DNA from: Penium margaritaceum
Taxonomy: Eukaryota > Streptophyta > Zygnematophyceae > Desmidiales > Peniaceae
DNA length: 64,000 bases
Direction of reading: 5' to 3'
NCBI GenBank assembly: GCA_023375785.1
Contig: SZWC01003890.1
Location: forward strand, 1-64,000
In this document: piece by piece, positions 43,660 to 56,100 of the stretch
How positions within the stretch are numbered: position 1 is the first letter of the stretch
Layout of the letters: the number at the start of each line of letters is the position of its first letter
Translations under genes and position numbers: made by a program
Notes under the pieces: model-generated
What the model was told of the DNA's origin: nothing
The model's database searches: none
What the model saw: only the letters and a program-made list of their open reading frames with translations

Positions 43660-45130
43660 ATTTTTTCTTATATGGAACCATAGACTCCACTCCTAAAAGA
43701 GGTCCAGTGTGTGGGGGTAGTGTATGAGGGCAGTGAGCTGTTTCTTATCTAAAAATACACAGGTCATACACGAAGAGTGTGATTTTCTCTCATCTTAAAC
43801 ATTGGACCCCCACTCCTAGAGGAGGGTCCAGTGCGTGGGCCTAGTGTTTGATGACAGTGTGCTTGTTCTCCATACAAAAATACATTGATCACATACTCAG
43901 TGCGTGATTTTGTTTTACATGAAACCTTTGAACCCCACTTCCATGGGTGGGGGTCTAGTGTGTGGGACTAGTGCATGAGGGCAACGCGTTTCCTTGGTAA
44001 AAACACACTGATCACACACTCAGCTCGTGATTTCATCTTCTGTGGAAAAATGGATCACCAACCATATGGGGGAGTCCGGTGCGTGGGGGTAGTGCTTGAG
44101 GGCAGTGCACTCGTTGTCCATACAGAATTACACTGATTAGGCACTCAGTGTGTGATCCTGTCTCATATGGAATTTTGGATCCTACTCTTCTAGGGGGGTC
44201 CAATGTGTGGAGCTAGTGTATGAGAACAGTGCGCTTGATCTCCATACACTATTCACGCACTTAGTGAGTGATTTTATCTTATGTGGAACCTTTGACCCCA
44301 CTGGTATGGAGGGTTTCAGTGTGTGGGCGTAGTTCATGAGGGCAGTGCGCTCATCTCCTTTATGAATACACAGTAGTCAGACACTAGATGTGTGATTTTT
44401 CCTCTTATGGAACTATACACTTCCACTCCTAGAGGGGGTTCTTGTGCATGGGGTTAGTGTCTGAGGACAGTGCGCTTGTTCTTCATGTAGAAATGTACTA
44501 CCCACGCACTCAGCGCATGATTTTTTCTTCTATGAGACCTTTTAGCCCCACTTCCATGAGAGGGTCCAGTGCATGGGGCTTGTGCATGAGTGCAGTGCGC
44601 TCGTTTCCCACCTAAAAATACATTGATCATGCACTCGGTGCGTGATTTTGTCTTTAATGGAACATTGGATCCCTACTCCTATGGGTAGGTCCAGTGTGTG
44701 GGGGCAGTGTATGAGGGAAGTGTAATCATTTCCCACATAGCAATAGAGTGATCAGGCACTCAGTGCATGATTTTATCTCATGTAGGTCATTTGACCCCCA
44801 CTCCTCTACAGGGGGAGGGGGGTCCAGTGTGTGAAGCTAATGTATGAGGAAAGTCTGCTCGTTCTCCATACAAAGATGCATTGATCAGGCACTCAGTGCG
44901 TAATATTTTCTTGTATGAGTTCCTTGAACCCCAATCCTATACAAGGGCATGATCATGTGGAACTAGTGCACGAGGAAAGTGCGCTTGTTTCCCATATGAA
45001 AATGCACTGATCACGCACTCGGTGCGTGATTTTGTGCTGCGTGGAGTTATGGACCTACATTCTTCACAAGGGATGCACTTCGTGGGACTAGAATGCAACG
45101 GCAATGTCCACCCCTCCTCCACATAAATGT
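43660..45130. repeat. Satellite 1, right part (~124-bp unit)
   Basis: About eleven to twelve head-to-tail units. The ggtccagtg-type block falls near 43702, 43825, 43952, 44073, 44197, 44312, 44438, 44563, 44688, 44821, 44946 and 45068, so steps are mostly 121-127 bp. Units also share cactcagtgcgtgatttt and cagtgcgctcgtt-like blocks. They differ from one another by many substitutions, so the array is old and not recently homogenised. Confidence 0.92.
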
Positions 45131-45262
45131 ACACTTAATAAAGTTCTTAGTATGTACAAACACCATAACAGTACACTTCACTTTCAGTGCGCTTGCTCAG
45201 TGCAAGCACACCAAAAGAGCACACTGGAAATATGGTGTGTTGATTGAACACCATTGGGCCTA
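45131..45262. other. Spacer between Satellite 1 and Gyp-C
   Basis: About 130 bp with no clear unit of the array and no gypsy homology I can trace. It has short repeated gcac/tgtac motifs. It may be the edge of the insertion that brought the array, or decayed array units. Confidence 0.4.
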
Positions 45263-46090
45263 TACACAGTTTTCCACGGAGTCAATGTCCGAAGATGTCT
45301 TCAATCACGTACTACGTATCCCTGTCTACTTGTATAAGAGGTGGGGGTAAGATGTTTCTACTATAGAAGTCCATTCTAAGGTCCCGGCAGTGCATAAGTT
45401 CGTTGATGTGGGAGACAGGGTGGATCGCCATGCTGTGGGACAGGCAAATTTGGACAACAACAGGAATACGCATTGACTTGATCCCAAACGATCCCAAACA
45501 TTGGGTTTTGAGCTTTGAAAAGTTTTATCCTCATAATTTTCATGTTCACCAATCTGAGGAGGACGCAATCACCAGAACTGAATGCATCATCGCTGCGAAA
45601 CCGCTCTGCTGTTTGCTTCATAGCTTCGTGAGTCTTCACGAGAGTCTGCCGTGTTTCCTCTGAAATGCATGAAAAGTTCCTGTGGTGGGTGTCAACCTCA
45701 GGGATGTTGCTCTGAATTTGTAGTCCAGCCGGTGGGGAGGGGGAATTCTTCGTAAACCACCTCGAAGGGGATTCTACTGGTTGCTGGAAAAGTGGTGGAG
45801 TTGTATGCGAGTTCAGCAGTCAAGAGCTTGGCTGCCCAATTGGCTCCGTGTGGCTTGCATAACAAGCGGAGAAGCTGTTCGGGGGTCTGATTGGTCTACT
45901 CTGTTTTTTCCTCAGTTTGAGGATGGAATGCCGTCGATGGGTGGGTTAGACTGCTGTAATGCGTCAACACTTTGTGGCAAAAACGGCTAGTGAAGCGGCC
46001 GACTCTGTTGCTAATAAAGGTACGTGGCATGTCGTGTAGCCGTACAATCTGATTCAAGAACAGCCACTCTATTCCTTCTACGAGTGTAAT
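45263..46090 (-). pseudogene. Gyp-C integrase fragment
   Basis: It aligns with Gyp-B about 25390-26190 on the minus strand, including the integrase C-terminal region and part of the core (shared blocks cttcaatca.g.actacgtatc, cctcgaag/accattttagaagg, ggatggaa.gccgt). It starts where Satellite 1 ends and stops where Satellite 2 begins. It is heavily decayed. Confidence 0.7.
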
Positions 46091-47590
46091 TTCTTTTCCC
46101 TATTTCCCCATGTACTTGCCTTTTCATTCTCCAAAGGAGTGCCCCAGCGGTGCATCTTGCCGTGGATGTACACTCTCCTACCCCAATACTCCCCTCAACC
46201 CTACAGCTCCTGAATCAGCTGCAGCCCACTCCAGTATGAACGTTGCATTCCATGGATTCCAGTGCACAGCCTTTTCTGTGCCCTATATTATTTTGCATTT
46301 TCAGCCAATGCTCTCGTGAAACATTCATACGTGGGTGTGTGCGCCGATATCCCAGAACCCCCTCAACCCCACCCCTCTAGAATTCTCTCGCATCTGGTCA
46401 CGTATTGGAATTGTGCTTCGTAGACTGTGTTGCATATTGTTTTGTCTTCTCTATGTCCCCTTGCAAAGATCTTGTTGTTGCCCAGAATGGTGTGTCCATG
46501 ATGCATGTGAACATGGTATGTGCGTTGCTGCCTTATCACCCCCCTCACCCTCCCTGCTCCAGAATTCTTACATTGTCCACTCTAGTATTAGAATCACGTG
46601 TCATCCATCAAACCTCATAAGATTCTTCGTACCCTGTATCCCGGCGTGTTAGAGTTATCGTTATCCCAAGCAGCGAGCTCATGAAGCATCCGACTTTGGA
46701 TGTGCGTACCACTATTCCACCATCCCCCTTACTGTCACCACTAAAAAAGTCTATTTGGTCCAATCTGGTAGCATTTTCTGTTTCCAACATCCAGGTACAA
46801 TCACTTCACCCATATCCTACGCAGTGTTTTGAAACATCTGGTCAAGGGTGCTCTCACCGCTGTCCCACCTCCTCCTTTAACCCGACAACTCCAGAATTCT
46901 CTACACTCTGCTGCAGTATGGAAATTGTGTGGTGTAAATTACTCCACAGAAGATTTTCCTTGCCCAATGATTCATTGTAATACCCAACCACCCTCTCATT
47001 TCCACCACTCCAAAAGTCTCCATGGTCCACTATGGTATAGGAACCCTGTGCCATGAATGTTTCTTGCAGCGATTTTCATGCCCTATACCTCGGTACCCTT
47101 TCCTCCTTGCTATTTGGAGTGATGATCCCATGATGTATCCGACCCCCTCACACTCAGCGCTTTATAATTCTGTACGGTTGACTCTAGTGTCAGAATTTCA
47201 TGTCATAGATTACACAAAGTAGCATTATCCTTGCCTTCGTCCCGGTGTGTTTCCATTGTTGTTATCCAAAGAGGTGCCTATGTGACGCACTAGACGACGG
47301 GTATGCACGGTCTGCATCACCACCTCTCTCACCCCTACCCCTCTAGAATTCATTGGGGTCTACTCTGGCATGATAACTGTATGCCAACAATTACGTTGTG
47401 TAAGTTTTTCTGTGCCCTATGTCTTGATTCATTCTCCATTGTGTTCTTCTTCATGGTGCCTCCATGATGCATCGGGGCTTGGGTGTCCACACCGCTACTC
47501 CACGACTCCCTGCACCTCACCTCTCCTGAATTCTCTGTGGTCCACTTTGGTTTTAGAATGACATGTCCTGGATTTTGCCGTCTAGCATTC
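46090..47590. repeat. Satellite 2 (~182-bp unit)
   Basis: About eight units, some shortened. The block ccagaattctctgtggtccactctgg recurs in variants near 46212, 46378, 46561, 46745, 46892, 47010, 47163, 47345 and 47526. Full steps are 181-184 bp and short steps 118-166 bp. Each unit also has a cccctcacccct-like C-rich stretch and a tgtgccctatgtctt-like stretch. It is unrelated to Satellite 1. There is no coding sense; the short frames are by-products. Confidence 0.88.
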
Positions 47591-47639
47591 TTCTTTTAGG
47601 CACAAGATGTGTATACCCAGTTTTTGAAACTATGTAACC

Positions 47640-47870
47640 CATCTCCCCATCGTCAAACAAAAGATACTCCGGATACCCATCCGACACAGCTACCGCTTGA
47701 GCAGTAAATGAAAAAAAGGGCATGTTGAGGCAACATGTCATGCGTCGACGACACATGACATGCGGCCTCATCTACAACTATCACACTCCTCAAAATGGCT
47801 CAGTCTGTGATGGTTTAGGTTTGTGGGGAGTTTGAAAATCCCCAGCTTGGGGGGGTCGTCCTAGCACCGT
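47640..47870. repeat. Fold-back-like repeat related to 262-590
   Basis: It holds an interrupted palindrome (catgtcatgcgtcgacg with acacatgacatgcggcc, near 47738-47770) that closely resembles the one near 517-555. An inward aaaatccccagcttgggg (47836-47853) resembles atcaagctgggggattt at 439-455. This points to a shared repeat family. The borders are not defined. Confidence 0.5.
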
Positions 47871-49627
47871 CTCACCCTCAGCACCTCATGTTGCATCCTC
47901 CTCTGCGTCTCAACCATTCTTTGTGTCGTCGCCGCCATCTGCCATTCCATCGCATCATGGGCCAGCCAGTTCTCCACCCCAAGAAATGTCATTGTTGTCG
48001 GCTGACACTCCCTTATACCCTTTGTCTATCCTCTCATCCTCTCCGGTGGCCTCTCCTGAGTCATAGCCCGTCTCCTCTTCTACCCCTCCACCTGTGCCTC
48101 TCTCATCCCCAGTCATCGTCACACCCGTGACCTCCACATTGCCTCCACCGGCCGCACCGGTCTCCTCCTTTGTTTGTGGAGGGCGGCTCCGTGCACTCTC
48201 TGCACGTCCTTACACTAGTGGTTCCTCTTGCACTGGCACCTCTCACCCTTCCACCTCTCAGACACGCTACGAGGCCCTGCCTCACCCTTCCACCCTCAAT
48301 GCCGTCTGGCTGGTCACTAGGGGTGTGCATCCTAACACTGGCCTTAGGTACGCGCTCATTGCGGATCAGTTCTAGTGTGCTATTGAGGCATCTGTGGCAG
48401 GCTGTGTTGCTGAGTGTCACGGCACCGCCAAAGCAGTCAAACTACCAGTGGAGCCCAACATGGTACGTCAGTCACGTGAGTCCCTTGATGCCCAACTGTG
48501 GGAGTTAGCCATGCGTGAGGAGCTTGATGCTTTGGATGAGCATACCGTCTATGAGCTTGTAGATCTTCCACCTGGGTACATTGCTGTTTCTTCACATTGG
48601 GTCTTCCAATGGAAGCAAAAGCCTGATGGCACAGTCGATCGCTACAAGGGTCGTCTTACTGCCAAGGGGTCCTTTCAGATTCCTTGTGCCGATTTTGACA
48701 AGACATTTGCTCCTGTGGGACGGTACACAACAGCAAGGACGCTCCTGATCCTGGTCACTCACTACGTCTGGGCATTGGAGCAAATGGACGTGAACAATGT
48801 GTTTTTGCATGGATGTCTAGAAGATGAGATCTACATGGTGTAGACGTCTAGATTCACCAATGGCAATGAGAAGGTGTGGTGACTACGAAAGGCTCTTTAT
48901 GGCCTGAAGCAGTCGCCACGCTGCTGGAACTAGGAGGATACCTCCAACCTCAAGAAGGGGTGGCACCACAGTAGTACAGTTGACCGTGCGCTCTTTGTGA
49001 GCTAGTTGGTACCCTTCATTGTGATCCTGGTGTACGTCGATGACCTAGTGATTGCATCACTCACTGCCTCTGCAATGAATTCAGTGAAGGTACTATTACA
49101 GACTGCATAAAAAATGAAGGACTTGGCTCCCGCTCAGGTCTTCTTGGGGATGGAGCTCGAGCACAACCACCAGCAGCGCACTCTTTGTGTCCATCAGGCG
49201 GCTTATGTGCATAACCTTGGGGAGAGATTTGCATCCCTTTTTTAGTGTATGCCGACTGCGTTGACCCCGATGACCCATGCAGGTCAGGGGTTGCTCAAGA
49301 CACTGGATGTGTCCAGATAGGGGGAGCCGGTGGATGTCACCAAGTACCTTCGTGTTATTGGCTTCCTCATGTTTCTTACCACAATTACAAGGGTGGACGT
49401 GGCCTTTGCGGTGAGCATTTTGACGCAGTTTTTACAGTTTCCATGGTTGTGTCACCTAGAGGCCGCAGTACGCGTCATACGCTATGCGCTCTCCACAACA
49501 CCAGTTGGGCTTTGCCACAGGACACAACCCTCTGTTGTTGTTGATAGATACACTGACAATGACTGGGCTCATGATGTTGATTCCCACAACCACACGGGGT
49601 ACATCTTTCTTGTCAAGAGGACTGTAG
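47870..49627 (+). mobile_element. Copia fragment of a distinct lineage (Cop-D, broken)
   Basis: The left half is a Pro/Ser-rich stretch typical of the linker between integrase and RT. The right half is RT (LWELAMREELDALDEH, WVFQWKQKPDGTVDRYKGRL, LEQMDVNNVFLHG, VYVDDLVI near 49.03 kb) and RNase H-like sequence ending near NHTGYIFLV. The wording differs clearly from families A-C, so it is a separate copia lineage. No LTR is seen. Cop-B2 starts directly at its right edge. It has several breaks. Confidence 0.8.
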
Positions 49628-50558
49628 TGTTGAAAAGTTGCCCCTTCGTATGCCTAAGTGCGACGCCGGTAGGCGCCGACAAGCCACCCGAGAGAGAAAA
49701 TTCCTCGAAGTTATGTCTACGAGCTTGATGATTGCTTGCATCCTTAGAGAAAGGACTGCCCCTAAATCCTGTTGAAGTTGTTTCACCGGAATCCGACAAG
49801 CAACAACAGAGATATGAGCTTCCAAAGTTGGGATGTGCACAGCGGCTCTGGGAGCTGGCCGCAACTCGACTTCGAGTGAATAATCGACCGGACCAAGTAA
49901 CAAGAACTCCACTTGGAGATTTTTCTCCGGAAGGTCTGCCGAGGCGTCTGGTGGATAAAAAACCGGATCTTGTTGTGCAGTTTGTTACTGAGGAACTTGG
50001 CCAAAATCCTGGCTCAACGTCCGAAACTCAAAAGTACGTTTTGTTACTTTGGGACTTAGTCAAAATCTTGACTTCAAGTCCATGGACATGTTTGAAACCT
50101 TGTCACACCCCATCAACAAAATTGGCCCAAAAGTCAGAAGGTTTTGTAAAAACAGTGCATGGGACCCATCCATCACGTGCACTGGGATCTACAACTCAGG
50201 AAAGGCTCTTCGCACGTGAAGGAAGGCGCCACGGCGTGTGGCAGCGTCAGGCTTTTGTTGTGGGTGAGACGTGCACTTTGGCAAGCATAACTTGGGCTAT
50301 GCTTGGCCGAATTGTGCACATTTTTGTGTGTAGGAGAGCTCATTACCAGCCTTATAAATGTTTTGATCACGTCCATGTACAAACCTAATGCAAAATCACA
50401 TTTTTCCCTTTGCAAAACTGACTTTCTTTGAATGCCTACTTACATAGCATGAGGCAACTAGAAAGCTCACGATCAGTCTCAGATTTGCCGAAAATGAAGG
50501 ACATGAACACTAGGGAAGATCACACCAATGTTTGGACCACACCAAGCGGATTCCCTCA
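49628..50558 (+). repeat. Cop-B2 5' LTR
   Basis: 931 bp from tgttgaaaagttgcccc to gattccctca. It aligns with the Cop-B1 3' LTR and the solo LTR, including the doubled gtttgttact unit and the tcaccggaat block. Confidence 0.82.
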
Positions 50559-50562
50559 CGGG

Positions 50563-50577
50563 GAGTTATGGGCTCAT
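50563..50577 (+). other. Cop-B2 primer-binding site (anticodon-arm type, decayed)
   Basis: GAGTTATGGGCTCAT, 12 of 15 bases matching the complement of the initiator tRNA-Met anticodon arm, four bases after the 5' LTR. This agrees with the better-kept sites of the other copia copies. Confidence 0.65.
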
Positions 50578-50684
50578 GGATCTAATCATCTCCAATGTTA
50601 ACATCTTCTGCAGCGCATGGAATTGTCATCTTGGGCGTCGCTGTGAATTCCTAAGACCCCAACGGAGTAGAAGGTGTGCAAATG

Positions 50685-52410
50685 GCACAAAAGGAGGCAC
50701 AGCCCATTCAAAAGTATGCGGGCGGCCCAGACTTTGGACTATGGAGATGAAAGTTTGAGCTGCTCCTAGCGCATAAGGGGCTGCTGAATTTCATGTTAGG
50801 AAAGGAGGTGCTCGTAGAGGCAACTCCTGCGGGCGCAGATAATCTGGCCTTGAAAAAGAATAACATGGAGGAGCTCATGCTCCTGGTGTCCGGGACAGCC
50901 GAGTCATAGTGGTGCTACTTCCAAGGCTGCAAACTGGCTGCCAAAGTTTGGCAAAAACGTTTTGCCATCCACGAATTCAGGTCGCTCGCAAACAAAATCT
51001 TTGCGATGAAGCCACTCCTTATGGTGAAAATCAAGGAAGGAGATGATATCATCCCCACCATGAAGCAGATTGAGACAATCGCCTTACAATGCAACAAAGT
51101 GGGGTTGAAGATCAACATGCTCCTGCAGGTGATGGCCCTCCTCATGTCCCTACCTGACAGTTGGGATCTGCTCATCACCATCTTGTGAGGATGGTCAGAG
51201 GACAAGCTCACCTATGGCACGGTCGCAGAGTACATCCGCAACGAGGTGCAACGCCATAGCTGCGGGGAGTCCTCGACCTCCTCATCGGCCCTTGTCACCA
51301 AAACACGTGGTGGTGGAAGCGAGGGCAGATGAAGCTGCAAAACATGCAGCAGCAAAGAGGGCGCCAAGAAAGGTGCGTGCCGCATCTGCGACAAGAGGGC
51401 CATTGTGCCTGTGAGTGCCTGGAGGAGGCAAAAACCGGCTGCAAAAATACCAAAGGGAGGTCGCTCCTCAACGGCAAAAAGAACCACTTCCTCAAGAAGG
51501 ACAACAAGCGGTGCTTGGATTCCGGGGCCTAGGAGAGCATCCAGATCAAGAAGGTGGGGTTCGTCACCTACGATAAGTCTTCCGAAGCAATGGTGGTCAC
51601 AAAGGACAAATTCAAGCCGGCGGCTGGCCAAGGCTACGTGGAGGTAGAAGTCATGGTGGGCGGTAAGAAGGAGCTATGTACAATTTGTGATGTGCAGCAC
51701 ATCCCTGGCCTAGCTGACATCCTGAATGTCAGCCGCTTGACGTATAAAGGGTATGAGGTGCTCTTCCGCAGGAAAGGCGCAATGGTGCACATTGACGGTC
51801 ACGGCAAGGTCGTATTGGAGGTGAAGCGCGAGGGTGGTCTTTACATTGTGGAGACCAAGGTGATCCCCGTAGCATTGGTCGCAGGAGACTCACAGGGACG
51901 CGTCTTCAACATGGCCAAGGAAGGAAGCGCTGATCCGGAGCTCTGGCACCAACGGTTGGGGAGCTTCTTGCCCGCAACCTGTTAAGGAGATGGCAAAGGG
52001 CAACATGGTGAGTGGCCTCATTATCTATGGTGCAGCAGACGCAAGACGAGATGCAGTGATAATGAGGCGGTCACCTTCAGAAGGTGACCGTCTTACATTT
52101 TGGGCAAGGCACAGCGCAAGCTGTTCAACGAGAAGATGGCTCATGCAAAGGTCTTGCTGGAGGTCATGCACAAAAACGTGTGCGGACCATTTTAAACGCC
52201 ATCACACAGCGGCTTGAGATACTTTGTCACCTTTATTGATGAGTTCAACAGGATTCTCTTTGTGTACTTCATGAAGCGGAAAGGCGAGATCCTTGACCGA
52301 CTGAAGGAGTATGTTGGAGCAGTGGAGAGGGAAATTGGCCAAAAGGTTAGAGAGGTATGGAGCCACAACGGCGAAGAATACGTGGGCAACAGCGGGTGGA
52401 TGGAGGAGCG
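50685..52410 (+). pseudogene. Cop-B2 gag, protease and first part of integrase
   Basis: It resembles Cop-B1 throughout: the opening gag phrase on AQKEAQPIQKYAGGP, MALLMSLPDSWDLLI, the KKVGFVTYDKSSEAMVV protease-region phrase, LWHQRLGSF near 51.95 kb, and FVTFIDEFNRILFVYFMKRKGEIL near 52.25 kb. It has several breaks. An 11-bp perfect hairpin (52068-52078 with 52080-52090) lies in the integrase part. Cop-A2 follows at 52411. Confidence 0.82.
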
Positions 52411-53136
52411 TGTTGGCTCTAGTGGGTGTGGAGGCACCCTCAAGGATGCCTAGCTCTCAGTGGTTTACGCTACCAAGGTTTGGGGCAGCCAATGGACATC
52501 AATGGTGGAGAGTGTGGAGCACAAGGATCACGGATGTGAGTGGGCAGAACACGTCGAGTTCAGTAGATCTGAATCGAAACACGTTTTTGTTACTTCGCAT
52601 AGTGAGATTACATCAGATAATTATATCCTGTGAACTAAGCTTTCCAACGCATCCAAGCACGCCCAAAACGGAGTAGTAGAGCCCCTGCTACGGCCGTCAA
52701 AGTAACCCTTGGTGGAGCCGCCCACCTGGCCTTGCACTCTAGGCAACGGGATGCACTTCGACGATGACCCGTCGAAGCGCCTTTCCTCGCCCAGAAGTCA
52801 AGGAGAAGTTCATCGTGGTCAAGGAGGTCCTTATGGTCACCTCATTCATGCCCCTGGTGCATTTGGAGGCCATTAAGAATGAACTCGGATCCCCGGCGGT
52901 GGAATATCCCGCCACCCATGGCGGGTACCAGATTCCACCCACCCAACACCCTTTTTTTGGGTTAGGCTAGCTTTCTGAACACTCACTCAAATCGAGCGAT
53001 TCAAAGCTCAATCTTGCATGGAAAAAATCCAAACAATCCAAATCTATAGTCAGATCAGATGTTCGACCACTCCTTAGTGGTCGAACTTGGGAGTACGATC
53101 AACGGCACTCATGGCAAGGGGCACACCATGTCAACA
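52411..53136 (-). repeat. Cop-A2 3' LTR
   Basis: 726 bp from tgttggctctagtggg to ccatgtcaaca, followed by atctccccgttgcac, which is the polypurine tract on the minus strand. It aligns over its full length with 57423-58147. Confidence 0.93.
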
Positions 53137-53189
53137 ATCTCCCCGTTGCACCGCAACCTTGATACCCTGTCCTTCGAACCTGTAGCATT

Positions 53190-56100
53190 TTAAACTTCAC
53201 AGCGCAGACCGAACTCCATGCAACTCGCGTCGTGCCTGTCCTTGGGCTGTGCCTTGGTCATGGCATCGGCGAGCATGCGCTTAGTGCCACAATGCACAAT
53301 AGCCGCATCTCCCTTCGCCACCAAGTCTCGCGCGTAGTGATGACGGATCTCGATGCGCTTGGTTCTCCTGTGCAGCACTGGGTTCTGGGTGAGGCTGATG
53401 GCACTCATGTTGTTAACGTTGAGTACCGTTGGCTTCCTTTGCGGCACGCCGATCTCTTTTAGCAGCCGCCGTAGCCACACCGCCTCCTTTGCACCTTCCG
53501 CGAGTGCAATGTACTCCGCTTCGGTGCTGGACAGTGCAACACAGTCCTGCTTCTTGCTTGCCCATGAAACGCCTGCACCACCAAGCACAAACACGAACCC
53601 CAAGGTTGATTTTCTGTCATCCACATCACCAGCCCAATCGGCATCCGAATAGCCGACCAACTCAAGGGAGTCGTCACGTGCTCCCCCTCCAAACACGAGC
53701 CGTGACTGTTTTGTCGCCTTGAGATAGCGGAGGATCCGCTTCACCGCTTTCCAATGCAGCGGCCCGGGGTCAGCAACATAGTGGCTCACTTGGCGTAGTG
53801 GCCCTCCGCGAAGGCCAGGTCGGGCCGCGTCGCCACCATGGCGTACATGATGCTCCCCACCGCGGACTGGTATGGCACACCTGCCATCTCCTCCTTCTCC
53901 TCATCCGTGCTCGGCCCCATGCTCGAGCTCAGCTCACATGTGGTGGTCATGGATGTGCCGATGGGGTTGCACTCCTCCATGTTGTAGCAGCGGAGCACCT
54001 CTTGCACATAATTTGCCTGCCCCATCTCAAGCTTGCGTGCTTTGCGGTCCCTCTTGATGGCGACGCCGAGGTAGTACTCGAGCTCGCCCATGTCGGTCAT
54101 TTTGAACCGACCGCCCAGCTGCCGCTTCAGGTTCACCAACTCCTCCATGTCCGATGACACGAGGATGAGGTCATCCATGTAGAGGACCACGATCTGGTGC
54201 AAACCCGGCTGCTTTCTCACATAGACGCTTTGATCCGCTTCGCAGCGCTTGAAGCCAAGCTCGGCCATGAAGCCGTCCATTTTCAGGTACCACATGAGTG
54301 GCGCTTGCTTCAATTCGTAGAGCGCCTTGCGAAGCCGGCACACCTTCCCCAGCGGCGCATCCACCCCCTCCGGCACCTCCATGATGACCTCCTTGTCCAG
54401 GTCACCGTTGAAAAACGCGGTTTTCACGTCCATTTGGTGGACTTTGTAGTCGAGCGCCGCCGCCACCGAGAGGATGGAACGGATGGAGAAAAACTTTGCC
54501 ACTGGTGCGAAGGTTTCTTCGTAGTGTTCACCCTTTCGTTGGACGTACCCCTTCGCCACCAGCCGCGCCTTGTACCGCTCCACCTTCCCCTCCTTGGCGA
54601 GCTTCTTCTTGAAGATCCACTTGGAGCCGATGATTTTTGCGCCCTCCGGTCTGTCAATCAGCTGCCAAGTGCCGTTCTCTTCGTGAGAGGCGAGCTCAGA
54701 TTTTATGGCTCCCTCCCACTCAGCCCCATCCTTCTGCTGCAACGCCTCCTTGATGGTCTCAGGCTCCTCTTGTGCAAAGAACGCTCGAGCAAACCCAGTC
54801 CAGGTGCCCTGTGCGGCATCGTACCGTTTTGCCGTCCTCCTTGCGCGTCCGCTTCTCCGGGGCTGCTGCTGTTGTGGCTGCTACTGCTGCTGTCGCTGCT
54901 GCTACTGCTGCCCTCTCGCGGCGCCACTCGCACTGCTGGCCTGCTCCCCCTCTCTTGGGGACCGTGGAGATGCTGGCTCACTCCCCGCCTCATCGTTCAG
55001 CTCCACTGCTGCCGGCGCTTCGGAATCATCGTCCGACTCAGTTGAATGCAAATCAGCCGCTCCAACATCGCCCAGATGGTTCTTGCCGGCTGGAGCCGAT
55101 GGAACGTCACCCTCTTTTGCGTCCTCCGGCGTCTCCCCCTCGAGGAGTGGCAGCCACTCCCCACGCTTGGAGAGAACCGCGTCCTTGTCCGTCCAACGGC
55201 TGTCCTCGTCGAACGTGACGTCGTGACTCTTCACGATCTGCTGCCTCCGCGGGTCCAAGAGCCGGTTCGCCTTGCTCCCGCTCTCGTACCCGACAAAGAT
55301 GCACCGGCGAGTCCGCGGATCCAGCTTGCCCCGCCCCTCCCGTGCCTGCACAACAGCATGTGCAACACAAGCAAAAGTGCGGAGGTGTGCCACAGTTGGT
55401 TTCCTCCCGCTCCACACTTCTTGCGGCGTCTTCCACACCTTGGACTCCGCGTCCTTTAGCGGCTTCGTCGGCGTCAGGTTCATGATGTACGCCGCAGTCC
55501 GTGCAGCATCGCCCCAGTACCGCTGCGCGAGGCCGGCATCACTCAACATGGACCGGACCATGTTGAGAATGGTGCGGTTGGCCCTCTCGGCGACGCCAAT
55601 CTGCTGCAGAGAGTGTGGCGTAGTTTTCTGCCACGCGATCCCCTTGCTCTTCATCCATGCCGAGCAGCCCTTGTACTCGCCGCCGTTGTCGCTCCGGAAC
55701 GCCTTCACCTTCAAGCCTGTTTGCCACTCCACTGCCGCCAGAAACTCCTGAATACAAGTCAGGACATCACTCTTCCTCTTGATGATGTAGAGGTAGAGTT
55801 TGCGGCTGTGGCCGTCGATGAAGGTGACGAAGTAGCGAGCGCCCCTGATGGAGCTCTCGAATGGTCCACACACGTCAGTGTGGACCACCTCCAGCTTCGC
55901 CGATGCACGCATCCCTTTGCCATCAAACGGCTGCCGTGTCGCCTTGCCCACCACGCATGGCTCGCACACGGCATTCCTGGCTGCATCGAGGCCCTTGACC
56001 TCAAGGCCCCGCACCACTTCTTCGCCATGTCCCTCACAGTTGAGGGACAATGTGACATAGGCGGCGGTGCCATAGGTCCAGATTTCCTTCATCCTTTGTC

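Noticed and set aside
37035-45130. CRISPR array
   Set aside because: The repeats are about 124 bp, diverged and directly adjacent without unique spacers, in a eukaryotic setting. This is a satellite.
46090-47590. Centromere call from the 182-bp period
   Set aside because: Period alone is not evidence. The array is short, diverged and sits among old retroelements.
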